NCBI GenBank assembly: GCA_019614645.1
Contig: JABWDB010000002.1
Span: 17,459,501 to 17,523,500 of the forward strand
Length of the DNA: 64,000 bases
Origin: Stratiolaelaps scimitus
Lineage: Eukaryota > Arthropoda > Arachnida > Mesostigmata > Laelapidae
Direction of reading: 5' to 3'
The notes beneath the pieces are model-generated. The model saw only the letters and a list, made by a program, of their open reading frames with translations, had not been told where the DNA came from and did not search any database. The position numbers were made by a program, and so were the translations under genes. Shown one piece after another: positions 46,684 through 60,012 of the stretch; position 1 is the first letter of the stretch, and the number at the start of each line of letters is the position of its first letter.

Positions 46684-47645
46684 CTCTTCGATATCGTATG
46701 GAAATTCATATTGGTTGTTATTCGTTACGGCATAGTTCAGCATCCGTATGTGTTGTGGCAATACTTCCACCGCTTCTACCGCGCCCGTATCATACCTCTG
46801 GGCCAGCTGGAGCGAAGGTCATCGTCAGCTCACAACCTAATACAATAGCCCGCCTTCGATCGCCGGCCGACATTTCCTCGCTGCATCACTCACTACCGTG
46901 GATACGATATGATATAGTTAGCACGAATGCGACGACGGCTACAGTGGAGGAAGCGACCAGAGAAGAGAGTTGCACCACGCACACGCTATGCATGCTGTCT
47001 GCGGCTGGGTCGAGCATAGGGAGTTCGTTCGTACACGGAATGCCACAATGGCACAATTGTTCGATTCGGCACGTCAAACATCAACATCGTGTCCAGACAG
47101 AGAGAGAGAGAGAGAGAGAGATGAGGAAAGAATGGTTCCCTCATGGATCCCGGATGTAGATTCGTTGTTCGGTATGTACCGAGTCAACGGAGCAATACTG
47201 CCCCTTAGGTCTCGTTTTGTGTAGACAGACGCCAACGCAAGTGAACTCGTCAGCGTAACATCTGGCGATTTTCGCTGGTCGAAGTGTGCTAACTGTACCG
47301 CGGCATGTACAGTTAGCATATATATATGTGTATATATTTGTGTGTTAGTCTGCCTTGTACAGTAGGGTAAATATGAGGATTCAACCCTAATATTCCGTCT
47401 TGCTTCATCTGCTGCTGGATGAGCAAAAAGGGAGGCAATGTGTTCAGCCGGTTGGCCGCCCTTCCAGAAGACGTCAATATATTCGGGAAGGCCCGTTGTG
47501 CTCGTATCGTTACTGAGAACGTACGCTAACAACGCCGCAGCCGTCTGCACTGGCCCGCGAGCTTCGCTGTTATAGAGGAACGCGGCATTGCGAGAAGTGC
47601 TACCAGTAGAAGGAGTCCGCGATATTTTCGGTTCATGGGAAGCAT
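46684..47645 (-). CDS. Candidate pair of minus-strand exons, unknown protein
   Basis: Exon 47386-47645 (acceptor ctttcgtag, enters in phase 1) is open with protein-like sequence such as SRNAAFLYNSEARGPVQTAA and HIASLFAHPAADEARRNIR. It is followed in phase 0 by 46684-46806 (acceptor cgctccag, donor GTGTGC), containing LPQHIRMLNYAVTNNNQYEF. Upstream and downstream exons were not found, the donor after the first exon (GTTGAA) is weak, and no domain is recognised. The plus strand is also open across part of this interval. Treat as a fragment of an unidentified gene. Confidence 0.3.
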
Positions 47646-48422
47646 CTACGAAAGCAAACGGCTAACGCTAGTTGTCTACCAATGTCGGTGAAATGGTGCA
47701 CCCATGTGAGAGTGCAATACGTGCACAGACATTGGCTTTTCCTGAATCCACTACGCCCTTTAACCTTGATTCGTTCAGCTATCTACGAATAGGAGCAGTA
47801 TGGGTTTGGTAGTGAATAAAAATATAATAATTATTTGGGATGACGCGGCGGATGGCACGTGTTATATAAATGTCGACGACTTTAGTGAGTGCGTTGTTTT
47901 TCTCAACTGATATCTATCGCGCAAGACAAACCCCTGAGGCTGTCAACCAACTTTTCTGTCATGCTGAGTTCCTATTGTTGATACACTGACATAACGAGTT
48001 ACCCATTGACTCGGCATTTCCGCTTTCGTCTTGATTGATTTCAACGTCACTCGACGGAACTCATTGAGGCCCGAATGCTATTTAGAGCTTTCAACGAGCG
48101 ACAGCCATGATCGGAACTGCCTTTGTTATCTCCCCTCGGAGGCCAGCTGCTTCTCCAAATAAGCCACTGCGCCCTTCCTGTAATGCCCACTAACGGGACC
48201 GCGTCACACTGCCCGAGATCCCGCACTGAGGCCAATCGCCAATGTCCTCTCGAACTTACTCTTCGACTCCGCGCAGCGAGTGCGCTCCCATCAGCTGGCT
48301 ATAGTCGACGCCGAATTGAAACTGCCTACCAATCGGCCCGAGTGAGTCATTTATCCATGACGGTGGTCTCGTCGAAAAGGGTATAGGGGGTAGAATGAAA
48401 GCTTGGGCGATGCTAATTAAGA

Positions 48423-48904
48423 TTATTCAAATGTATACGTTAGCTCTTTGTAACTCGACTTGAATGTAGCATCGAATATCAAAGAAGATACACGCCGATA
48501 GACGCCGGACCGTGTAAATCCATCCACACAACATGAGCGACATAATGCCCGAAATGTTTGCGATGTTCGGCGTACGACTGTTTCTAAGTAGGCAATTTCA
48601 GTCGGCGCAGAAGAACTGCCTTTTATCGAAGTACTTTGTCTCATTGAGTTCCAAAAAACTCAGTCGTTTTTGTTGGAAATAGTTGGCACGCTTTTCAGCA
48701 GGTGCAAGGTTACTTTTCCAAGACTCGTGGAACGCCTTTCGGTTGGGCCTCGATGATGGATACTAGTTCGCATTTTTCGTCAATGCGGTATGATTGGACC
48801 CAATCGAATAGGCTAAACAGTACGCCGTGTGCGATAGCGTCGGCCATAACAAATTCGATTCCGACTTTCGATGACGTGACAAAAATACACTCTGCAGTTT
48901 TCAT
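48423..48904 (-). CDS. Candidate two-exon gene for a 127-residue protein, unknown
   Basis: Exons 48714-48904 and 48423-48615, with a 98-base GT-AG intron (donor GTAACC, acceptor aaaggcag), phase 2. The product starts MKTAECIFVTSSKVGIEFVM, holds a hydrophobic segment (AIAHGVLFSLFDWV) and ends in a Cys/Arg-rich part (RALCRSCCVDGFTR). No domain is recognised and no signal peptide is seen. The plus strand is open for 125 codons over the first exon (48702-49079), so the coding strand is uncertain. Confidence 0.3.
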
Positions 48905-49286
48905 CCCACCCCGTTCAACACGGGAAGTTCATCCGAAACATATGAGCCATTCAACGCATGCACTTCTGTATATATATATATATATATATAAGCGCCTATT
49001 CTCCGCCTGCACCACACCTCGTTGGGCATTCAATTTGTTCCATTCGTTCTCTCTTCCTCTCAATCACCAGCATGCTTAACTAAGCAGACAAACAAACACT
49101 CCCTACACGTACAAGAGGCACCTTCTGAGCAACTGCAAAGTTTACATGGTTATTTACTAAGCGACTGCTAGTTGCAGTAGTAGCAGCTGGACGTGTGTAG
49201 TACTAATACAAGTGTAGATTTCTACACGTCGCTACACGATGATGTGTTCGTTTCATCTAGTTTCCCCTTCCTCGTCCCGGGTATCC

Positions 49287-49616
49287 TTAGCCGAAAACCA
49301 ACCCTCTCGCTGCGCGAGCTCCCAACGGACAGCGCTGCACCATGATGCCGGCCATGGCCACAGCCACGATAAGGAACAAGAATGAAAACGGAGCTGGTGA
49401 TGTCATACTGCAAACAGCCTTCCTCCGCGTTTCGTCTATGAACGATCGCCTCGTGTAATGTGATCCGTAGGAAAGTTGGATGACGTCGGGTATGACAGCG
49501 AAGCAAAAGTGAGCTGAGATCAGGGTTCCTCTCCTCGTCGCATCGGTGATCTCCACTCGATGGATCGAGGTGTGGATCTGGCCTGTCGTATCACGCCTAC
49601 GAGACCCGGGCCACAT
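49287..49616 (-). CDS. Candidate open frame with C-terminal membrane segment
   Basis: Open for 109 residues from ATG at 49616 to TAA at 49287. A second in-frame ATG at 49406 lies one base after a usable acceptor (gtttgcag) and starts a hydrophobic segment (MTSPAPFSFLFLIVAVAMAG) resembling a signal peptide or tail anchor, ending ARGLVFG. It could be a short secreted peptide, a first exon, or chance. Confidence 0.22.
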   Translation of the reverse strand: MWPGSRRRDTTGQIHTSIHRVEITDATRRGTLISAHFCFAVIPDVIQLSYGSHYTRRSFIDETRRKAVCSMTSPAPFSFLFLIVAVAMAGIMVQRCPLGARAARGLVFG

Positions 49617-49622
49617 ACGCAA

Positions 49623-52600
49623 TGAACAGTATACATCGTGTGTGCTGTGAATGCACGGCTGACGTCATTGCGCGAATGTCAGACACGAGACGAAGTATCT
49701 GTGGGAGCTTTTTTTACTAGTTGGTGCTCAAATGAAATGGCCACATACCATATATATATATATATATATATATGCACAGGGTGTTTGGAACGTTACACAA
49801 CCCCATGGATGAGCAATCAAAGTTTCGACGGTAAGCTTCAGTGGTTTTTTGTCCATTCTTTCACTTGTTCAAACTTACGCGATTATACAGTAACAATGCA
49901 TACTTCAAAACAGAAAATGAAGTGTAAAAATCCAGCAAATAAAAACCTAAGAGGCCAGTTTAAAATTCCACCAGCGCCTCAATATATTCAGTAACGTTTT
50001 GTGCAACCGTAGTATCTTTACTCAGATCCGCGAAGTGATATAGCATGTGCTGTAGCAATTACAGGGTATCTTGGCTCAGATTGGTGCCGCTTGACTGACT
50101 CATTTTCTCTCTATTTCTATTAATAAATATTAGATTCTTGCTAACTGTGCCACCTGCTCTGTTGAATGAGTAGTACGTGTTGTTTCAAGAAAGTTCACAG
50201 CGGTTGTGACTAGCAAATTGAGATACATATATTAATTCTGATCTGTCATCGATGAATCCCCACCGCAAACTCATTCTTCGAAGTCACTTCGCCATGCTTT
50301 TTTATAAAACCACCCAAAAATTATTTTCTTTTTGCCGAGTTCTTTTTCGACAGTTAGACAGACTGACTAAAATATATTACATCATCAGCGGTAATAAAGT
50401 ATATAGATTATACTCCCCCCACAGAAATTATTATTCTCAATGGACGTGTTGAAAGGTAGCTAATTTTCTTTAGTATCTCCATCATATTCCCTCGCTTATT
50501 ATGGTGGTCGTCCCATTGAGGGAAACTGTCGGAGGTGGTTGTGAGATTCCTCCCACGTTGATGGCAGCGGTCACCTTCAAAGTATCTCGTTTTTGTGCCT
50601 GTCGTTGCACAGGCCTTGGTATTAACTATTTGTGACTGCAGCTGAGGATATGTGAAATACATTTCGAAACAACTCTAAGCCATGACTAATCGTTTTACTG
50701 CATATATAATATAATATATAGATATTCCTTCTGCTAACGGCTCATGTTGGTCGGCAAGATATCCATCGAAGAATCGGGCACACACCTATACAGTCGTAAA
50801 GGCCGCAAGGGCGTAACGCCTCGTTGCATCGTTGCCGAGTATCACCAGGATTAATATGTAGTGGTAGCAGTACTAGTGGTGGTGGTAGTCATAGTTGTGC
50901 AAGACCTAAATATGAGTAGATGTGTGACTACTATTCATCTGGCGGGCCAGCCTTCGCCATAAGGTCGCAGTCGAGTCGAGATATTGGAGGATGAATCAGT
51001 GAAATATGGCGCATGCACATACAAGGCGAAACAGCCGATAAAGACGAAACGCTTTGTGCCAGTCGTTCACTTCGCTGAAGGTCTGGCACAACCGAAGGTC
51101 GATATGTCAACGACCACATCGTCATCTCCCTCAGGCGAAGTGTTCAGTCACAACGGTTTGAGCCGAGGGACTGACGAGAGTCGGTCACGCGGCCGTGACC
51201 GACGCTCGTAGATTTCCGATGACCGATGAAGCGAGTAGTGGCGACAAAGGAACGCGATCGCGGACTTGAGAATAGCTTGTCAGCCACCAACGCGGGGTAT
51301 TCCTGTGTTCACCACCTGGACTAGGCATCGGCGGGTATCCCTCTGTACCTCGCGAAGGACATCGAGTGCACGCCGAGATTGGGACGATCGACAGCGTCCT
51401 ATTGCGGTTTCGCGAAGACCCAATACTGTTTTTCGTGGCGATTAGTTGCATCTGTAATGCAAGTACCCTATAATGAAATATTGTTACCAATATTAGCACC
51501 TTGACTATTGTACCCCTTTTCTCAAGTCACCTAACCGCTCGATCAAAACGCGGTAATAGAAACTTCTGAGAATGTTCTATCCCCGTTGAGATTAGTGCTA
51601 CCTGTGTGATGAACAACTATAGTTTCAAAATCTTCTATTGCTTCTAATTTTCTCTGTATACCATGAGAGTCTCCTGCCACCAGCTATACACGATTTTATG
51701 CAATCCACAAAAGTAAGAGAAACTACTAGGATCGTTCACCTTATTGAGTTAAAACTAAAATGTGAAAAGCCTAGTCTTCAAGAGTTCATAACAGGTTCAT
51801 TCGGTCTTCATGCGAGTCACTCCGTAGGCAAGCGAACGATTTTTTACTCTTTTTTATATTTAGAGGCACTGTCCTTTATCTTCCCTGCCGATGCTGGGAC
51901 TCCCGGGGTTTTTGCTGACAATTCACTAATTCTAGTCCTTAGCGCAAATTACTCTATTAATTGCTTCTTTGAAGAAATCGACGTTCACATAATGTATAAT
52001 ACTCACACCATTGCCCTTCTCGAGGCACAGAAGTACCCAATAACATCGCTGGAATCTAGAGCGGATGGCGTCGGGAGTTGGAGTCAAAGCTTGATATTGT
52101 AGCACATCCTCTATCTTGTTTTTTTTTTTTTGCGAACTTCAATGAAGTCTTGCAGTGTCATAAGGCACCCATATGTACTGTCGACTGCAACGGTAAGTTC
52201 CTATGAGCTCCTCAGAGAATCTATAGATAAACTATAATCGATTGTTTTTCTTCGCTAATCTCTCGAAGGCAATAACGAGATATTTTGGTATCGATCGCAC
52301 CTATTATCATTATTTAGGCACTAGCCTGCCTGGTGCCGACATTAAACTGCCCCTTCCACTTGTCGGTGTCGCAGCTATAAGAGGTTCTGTTTCGCAAAGC
52401 TCCATGTCCAGTAGGGAATTGTGTCTGGAGGTAATTGATACTATCTCTTACTGGACATGGTAATCTTCAAAGTTACCTGCACAGCATAGGTAAGGCCACG
52501 TCAAACACATGCGCGTCACTACCGCTAAGCTAAAACGACGACTTACACACCTCAGATAGCAGAACTGACTTTTACCCTCTAGCTGATACTAAATAGGGTT

Positions 52601-55600
52601 TGCTTTCAAGGGGAAAATTCCTTGTAACCAGTTGCTGTCCTTCCATAGGAATGACCAGATAATCAATCAATACGCTTCTTGTCAGTTTGCATATGCCTAC
52701 AATTAGTATCATTGTATGCATGTTTTCTTTGCAAGAGCTGACATCTCTTTGTTCCAAGGAACCAAACTGGAGCTCGTTCAGCTGCATAAGGGAAAGGAGG
52801 TCCCCTCATCAGGTACACAAGAGCAAACGAGAACTGTTCAGCGTTCGGACTCTTTTTGTTCCTATTACATTAGCTGCTCCGGCGACGGCGATCTAATTGA
52901 TTTAGCCGCTCACTGCTGCTGGCCTTATACCAGATCATCGCCGAACGAGCGTACCACGTGAGGCACATCCCTTTAACACGAAAAACGAATCATTAGGATG
53001 AAGCTATTGGCTTCGTGTGCTTATGCCTGCTTGAAAGCCGAGAAAATTAAACGTCAACATTACGCAAAGCTAGACACCGCCGACGAACTCGGAGCGAGAC
53101 GAGAGACGCAGCTATGATGGGAAAGAAAGACAGATCGATCAGTTTTAGACGAACTAAGTTCCTAATTCGGAGAGCTGTCTTGGCCGGAAACCTTCAGAGT
53201 TGGCTAGGCGATACGCTAAAGCATACAGTTACGTGGACACACACACACACACAAAAGCTCCTTGCAAGCCTTGGATCATAGGAAAGAACGAAGCGAAACT
53301 CGTCGATTATCATAGCTGTAGTAGGTAGCTTGGTTAAGAAGCTATGAAGAGAGCTTGGGCACACACTTGTCAGTTTTATAAAAATGGAATATGTATTAGA
53401 TTGACTCTTATATATTTTGGTGTGAATAAAACAGATATTATTATTATGTCGTGATATCACATAAAAATGGAATATCGAAACAAAAAAGTGCGTATTCAAG
53501 AGCATGGTTTGTTAGCATATACTTATGATGAGCGCATTCGATGAGTATTTTTTAAGGAAGACGGTAAAAATCACTTTTAGTGTCTGGAGTTTTGACGAAA
53601 TATCGTATCTGCCATCTCTTTACAGCGATACTGAATCTGTAACATTCGGTATCATACCGCGCCTCCATGGATTGTGCTTAGGAAAACCGACACATTATAG
53701 CAGCGATGCATCATAAGTCAAGTTCATTGTTTATCGAATGCAGCACGGTTACGACAGGAACGTTTGGAAGAGGTTTTCTATTTTTGATAATAGCGGCCAG
53801 CATTATGCACGCTTGTAGATATGGCATGCAATAGCTATTGCAGAACTAATTTAGGCATAATTTAGGTGATACTGAACTAAACCGAATATGGGCCGCGCCC
53901 ACGCCACTTTGGGGCACTTTCTTTGTTCCAGTTGTAAGATGAATTTTTGTCGATAAACTCATATTCGACTGCGTGGGTCATTTTTATATATAGCGATAAT
54001 CATAGAAGTGGGAGAAAATTACCATTGGGAAAATAATTAAGAAGATTCCTTCCCTTCTCTGTTTCAACTGTGAGATTACATTTTCCTAACTGTAAAAATA
54101 CATCTGCCCCCTCCCCTCTCCCCTCTGCAAGCACAAGTCGACACTTGCCTATACCGCCCTAATACAATGCTTGAAGGGATCGACTCCGTCGCCGTCTGCT
54201 CTATCTTGTTCCACCAACAGCTCTCTCTCCCTTCGAAAGTCCTGTCCATATTGCCTGTTTCGCCCTGCCAACGACTTCAGTCCGCCTCTAGCATGCTGGA
54301 TCTCGTGGTCATCCACTCTTCTGTCTCCTGATGTGATCAGGAGAAAGAACGGAGAAGCGAGAGGACTATTCTCGCTTTGCGTTGGTCCTCGGTCCAGACC
54401 GATCCTGTCGTTCCCGTAGGAGGTAACAGGCGTGACCCTCCGAATGTCATACCCATCAGCGGTTCCATCGCTATTCCGACAAGCATATCGGAGCGAAGCA
54501 AGGAGCGCTCTCTCTGTCCTGCAGGCAGACAGCGCGGACAAGCGAGACAGAGGAAGGACCAGGGATCGTAGTCCCAATATTACTCACGTGCATGTCGCTG
54601 AACCTCATTGCCGACATTCCATGAAGCGGGCCGATTCGCCAGTGGTTGCCACCGTCCGAGTAGTAGAAGAGATAGGAGCTGTGCAGAGAGCTGTCGCCGG
54701 AGGAAAAGCATAGGCAGGCGCAATCATGCAGGGTCTCCGTTGTGTGCTCGTTTTGCGTATGGCGGCAGTGTCTACAGCGGGAGACCGGGCCATCCTCTGC
54801 CTAGCCTGGCGCGTCGCCGTCAGATGACGAAGCGGTCACGCGCAGCGCGGTCACCGAGAGCCTTCATTTAAGCGCTGGCTCAGCCATCGTTCCGCCTTTA
54901 GACGCAGACTGTCAAAGGAGATGAGAAAAGTAGGGCTGATCCATAGGAGACGACCAGGAAAGCAACGGAACTCTGCGGTCGAGTGACGGACCTCCCACAT
55001 TTAGCAACTTTCGGGGTGCGGGGTCTGAGCATGGAATAAGATGGCGGAACGATGGACTTCTGAATGTGGACAGATTTCGCTCGGTGACATCCGATAGAAC
55101 ATGCGATAGGTGACCGCGACTGAGGCTGGCTGGTTGACCGCTTCTCCCCGTCCTGGGTGCGTGCTGACGAGGAGGTCGACCTCTCCTGTCAACTAGAAAT
55201 CGATGACTCTATGATCGTCATCGCAACAGAACATCACGATGCGTGCCTGCTCTAGACTGGCCTGTGGGTTAGCGACCTCTATACATGATCTGGAAGAGCC
55301 GAAAACGTCAACAAACGTCATTTTCTCCAATATGCAGCAGCTGATGGCTTGAGAGTATTGCGTTCAGTGGGTGCTGAACTTAGCCGTTCGTGTCTGGTGT
55401 TCGGAATACGAAGTCAAAGATCGATTGCAGTACAAGTGCTATTCATTAGGTCGATGATGTTACTTCGAACGCTGTAGAAATTATCGATTTGTTTTTATTT
55501 TCAGTTTGGTATCTTCGAACAACTTTGACCCGTTGAGGTTTAGTGGGTAATTTCGATTCGCTCAAAGGTAGAATCAGGGGAATAATTAGGCCAGGTGCGC

Positions 55601-58600
55601 TTGGATAGCGTTGAAATAAGTCCAAACATGGGCACGAATAGATATTACTTGGAGAGTAACGGTTAACTAATAGCAAATAATTTTGCTATTCGTATTAACG
55701 AAGGTAATAACGAAGACAATAAAAACATTGTGTCTAATGTCCTTTTTTGCATTCATTCATGAATTATCTACCTATTCTAGCTAGAGAAATAGGCGAATAC
55801 TATCTCTGGAATAGCCACTCTTTTTTCGAGTGGATACACTAAATCTCTAAGTTGCTAATACACACCCATCTTTGTCTATATCCGTATGCTTGATATAACA
55901 CAAGAGTTGGTTATACAGGCTCGCCTTCGAGCAAGTCCTCACGATTATCCTTCTTTGAGCAGCTGCCAATAACGCGACGTGCCTTCACTAATACCCCCTA
56001 GGCAATAAAATATAATTATACGTAAGCAGTTTTGAAGCAGACGTGTGTCCGGAGGCAGGCCGAGCAACGAGAATGAGAGGTGACTCACACCTAGACGAAG
56101 ACACAGCTTGTCAACCTCATGAGCTGGAGGCTACATTACTCTGGCAATTTACTGTTCAAATGTCCAGCTAAATGGATACCTGCTACTTGATGAACACAAC
56201 TTCTACGGCCACCACTTCATAATGCGCTGGGTCATATCGTTTGATTTCTGCATCATCGTCTTGTTCGCCTACCATTTCTCTCTACGGATTTCTTGTGTTC
56301 ATGCAGCTCTAGCGGAAGATCCTTTTTCCATAGCTGACCCGCAGCTGTCTCCCCTCTATGGCAGGCCTCAATACCTCCCCGTCACACTAATTCAAGGAGC
56401 TGCCCGAAGGGCGGGTCCACGCGGAAGCAAATGCAATGTTGTCCATACATTACCACCCATACCTCTAAGCTTCAGTCAAAACTTCAAAATATTTTCCTCA
56501 CAAGATTTTCTTGTGATAGCCAAAATACCCGTCACTTATCAAACACGTATAGAAATCCACTAGCACGCCGTAAAATCGTTTCTGGTGCAGCGTTTCAACG
56601 CCACAAACAATAATAAACATCTCTAGTGCTATGAAATAACGAGTCGCACTGGTCGGAACAGTTTCGACAATTTTATGATCCATTTTCGGGTCAGCGTTGC
56701 CTTGCCACGGTATTTGATTTACGCCTTTGGGTTGTCCCAACTCGTCGCATGCTGGGCCTTGGTGGACCCCGAGGCCAATTCTAATACTATTTGGAGGACG
56801 TTAAGCGTGGATTTGGAGCGCACTCGTTGGCCTCTTCACAAGCTTAAGAGGAGAAATCGTTCCCTTTCGTTCTGAGTAAGACCTGAGCCAATTTTAGGCC
56901 AACTCTCCTGGACACAACCAGCCGTCAACAGCTCAACATTCGGACTCGCTAACCCAGTCGTATACAAGTTCCATTTCGTCTCACGCGCCATCACCCACCG
57001 ATTGAAGCAATGCCCGAGAATGTAGTTTATTCTAAGGGATTGTACTCGCCATCGCGTTAAACTGACCGTGACTTACCTTGAAGTAATTGGCCGAACGGGA
57101 GTTAAAAGACAATCTGGTTTGCTAAGGAAATCCTTTGTCGAGTTTTAGATGCATATATATATATATATATATATATATGAATGTGTTCGAAAAACATCAT
57201 CCAATAACAACAATCAACAACGATTTTGCCTGCTGCTTTCCCCCAGAACGGTAAAGTTTGAATAAGCAAAAATGCGCCGAAACATATTTCCACCCCTATA
57301 GCCTGCCCAAGTGTAAAGTAATAATGTGGCTCATTTACAACCCATTATATTATCTAATTTCACCAGCACGGCTACAGGCTATTCGTAAATGTTGAAGTTA
57401 CCAACCATATAGGATAATGCTAAACATCGTTTGGCCTATTGCGATGATAAACTTCCTCTTCTATTTTTTGGGAACGTTTTCACTAAATCTGCTGAGACCT
57501 CAGAGTCGCTTTCCCAACCACTAACCACGAGTTGCTATAGACCGGAAATGCTTTGAAACCAGCTCGGACGAGGCTGTTCGTGCAAGTTGAGCAAGATAAA
57601 TGGTGTCGAGGGTGAACGGAGCTAGCCGATTTGAACTGCAACGCACTCACTACGGATACGTGGACAGGACTGTGAAAACGGAACAGTCACTTCTCCGTCG
57701 TTCTGTTTGTTACAGGACGCTCAATGTGTTGCTCGCGGACTACGCTAGCTGGCCTTTTCGAAACTGAAATGTTTCCCTGGGGACAGAAAGTAGAGGATTT
57801 TTTAAAACCTATTTTCCACTAAGATGCCTCACATTACACATCCAGGCTAACTTTCCTATCCAAATAATCTACGCACAATTTCGGCACTTTTTACTAAGGG
57901 AAAATGAATCCCCCCCACAGATTGACATGCGAAAACCACTCTGCTACCCTTTGTAAATATTAAGGTATGCAAGTAAATCTGTAATCAACTAAGACAAGAA
58001 TACACTTGTGGTCGCTATGCATATTCAATCGACGAAATATTGCTAATTCTGAAAATAATGGTTACCTACGAGATCTGATCAGTAGATTTCAGTCGATTTC
58101 GCGCTTATTCGAAAGCGTCACCCATTATTAATGTATATTCGAGTAGACGTACGTAAATGTGCTTAAATTCGGTTGGATGTAAATGACTCGCTATTGAGCT
58201 ATGAGTGAAAGCTTAGCTTTGTAAAATGCTTTCAAGGACTTCGACCTTGAGGGATGCTTTACTCGAAGCAAAAATTAAAGGCACTCCTGATTGCCAATGC
58301 CATAACTAGTTTCGTACAAATCTACGAATCGGGCGCAAGGGGATACAACTCTTTGAAGACTCCGGAAGGGTTCTCGCAAAATTAAAAACGCAACGGCCCA
58401 TACCTTGCTAATGGTGTCTTTTTTAGAGTTAGAATGGTAAGCGTATCTAGATTCTATTCGATGGCATTTACGACGTAGTGAAGACATAAGAGAACGTCAC
58501 CGAGCAGATTTTCATGTCCATTATAGAACATCTGTGATAGATGTGGGGCTCCGCATAATGCTCCCTCTCAAAACACAGTAAGGGACATACAGGGTAAACT

Positions 58601-60012
58601 GTCGTGCTTGAGGAATATTGATGAATTTGTCCCATATCGGTGCCGATGTGGCAAAGCCTTCTGGCTTACTACACGCTCGTCCTTGTGACATCGGGGCGGG
58701 TCGGAACGTGACATTGAGGAGGTTCGATCTCTGACCACTCATATCTACTTATGGTTAAGTGAAAACTTGAAAGAAATCGCGACAGTGAGTCATTGATACC
58801 ATGTGAGCAACACAGCCTGTTCATCTGTTAAGAAAAAGCGAATCGATCACCGCCTTATTTTGTAATTAACGGATTTACTGATATGAGGGCCAAAGCGGAT
58901 AATGCGCATGATATTCGAGCGTTATATTCGACCTACGAACATTAATTAGTCAAAGTCAAAGAGGACGCACTCAGGGTGCTTTATTTTGCTCGCGTAGATT
59001 ACTGGAGCGTAGACATGGGATTTACCTTTGGCACATACAGCTTCATCGTGGCTCACTCTCCTCCACGACCTCCCTGTGTATCATATTGTGTTCGATTTAT
59101 TACTGAGCCTTTCTAAATATGTTGTTCGATTCTACGCTATCCTAGGAGGTGTTTTGTAGCTGACTCCCAGCTGTCCCTTTTACAGATAGCCACTTCTCTC
59201 GGTACCGCTATTTTTGGCAGGTCTGCTCTAAAAACCAGTCATTGTAGGGACCTCGACAAGAGCAATTATAGGGGTTTTAACCAAAGATATTCATCGCCTT
59301 CTAATGATTGTCGTTTTCGTCTCGCATCGTCTCTCTTACTAGACCTACCTTAGTTTTCTCCAACAGACCTATAACCGACGGGAGGGAGTAGAATGTTTTA
59401 AAAAAAATGTGTCAAAAAAGCATAACTAGAGTGCGAGCAGGAACAGAATGCTATTAAATAGATTTTTTTAGAATGAAACGAACGATGTATTCAAATCGGA
59501 TGTTACTTTATTATTGAAGCAGATCCTCCCTGTTACAGGTCGTAGCGTTAGTCAAGAGCCTGCATCGGGTGTACTTCTCTCCACTCTGAGTTCCAGCCAT
59601 GATAGCGGCCAAACCAAACATGGACCTCCAGCTTCAGTACTATTTACAACGCACAAAAAGGTGGTGCCGAACGAGGGCAGGAGTCCCGTAGATGGCTTGT
59701 TTTCATTAATAGATGTCTATGTGCAACTCAACGCAACAGTTTCGAAAAATCCCCTTCTATGTGCAAATTTTGTAACTAACGAATAATAAAACACACATAT
59801 AAATAGCCATCAATCAATTATTATCCCACAACAATACAGGTTGTGGGGTCATCAACCTAGTCCCCCATCGCGCGTGACGACGGCATTACATAATTAACTA
59901 TTCATAATTATATCTATATATATATATATATATGCGTATCTAAATGTAGAGATTTTCTGTATGAGTCGAAATCGTTCGAATTTCTTCAACATGTTCCTAC
60001 ATCACTGTTTCT
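49623..60012. other. About 10 kb without a supported gene
   Basis: No consistent exon chain. (TA)n runs lie at 49750-49773 and 57152-57178. A GC-rich, stop-poor patch at about 54149-54870 is open on both strands. Plus-strand open frames at 50984-51211 and 51638-52102 lack recognisable domains. I searched this interval on the minus strand for ORP oxysterol-binding (ORD) exons, in particular the EQVSHHPP signature, and did not see them. Confidence 0.4.

Noticed and set aside
47074..47385. Continuation of the 47.6-kb minus frame to 158 residues
   Set aside because: The downstream part reads through CT-rich and TA-rich simple sequence; only 47386-47645 looks protein-like.
50984..51211. 75-residue plus-strand frame ending in an Arg/Ser-rich tail
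   Set aside because: Somewhat protein-like but lacks an ATG in good context, a good acceptor or any domain.
51638..52102. 154-residue plus-strand frame
   Set aside because: No domain, AT-rich composition and no splice context; taken as a chance open frame.
54149..54871. Several overlapping open frames on both strands
   Set aside because: A stop-poor GC-rich patch with no recognisable protein; also checked for ORP ORD motifs and none seen.
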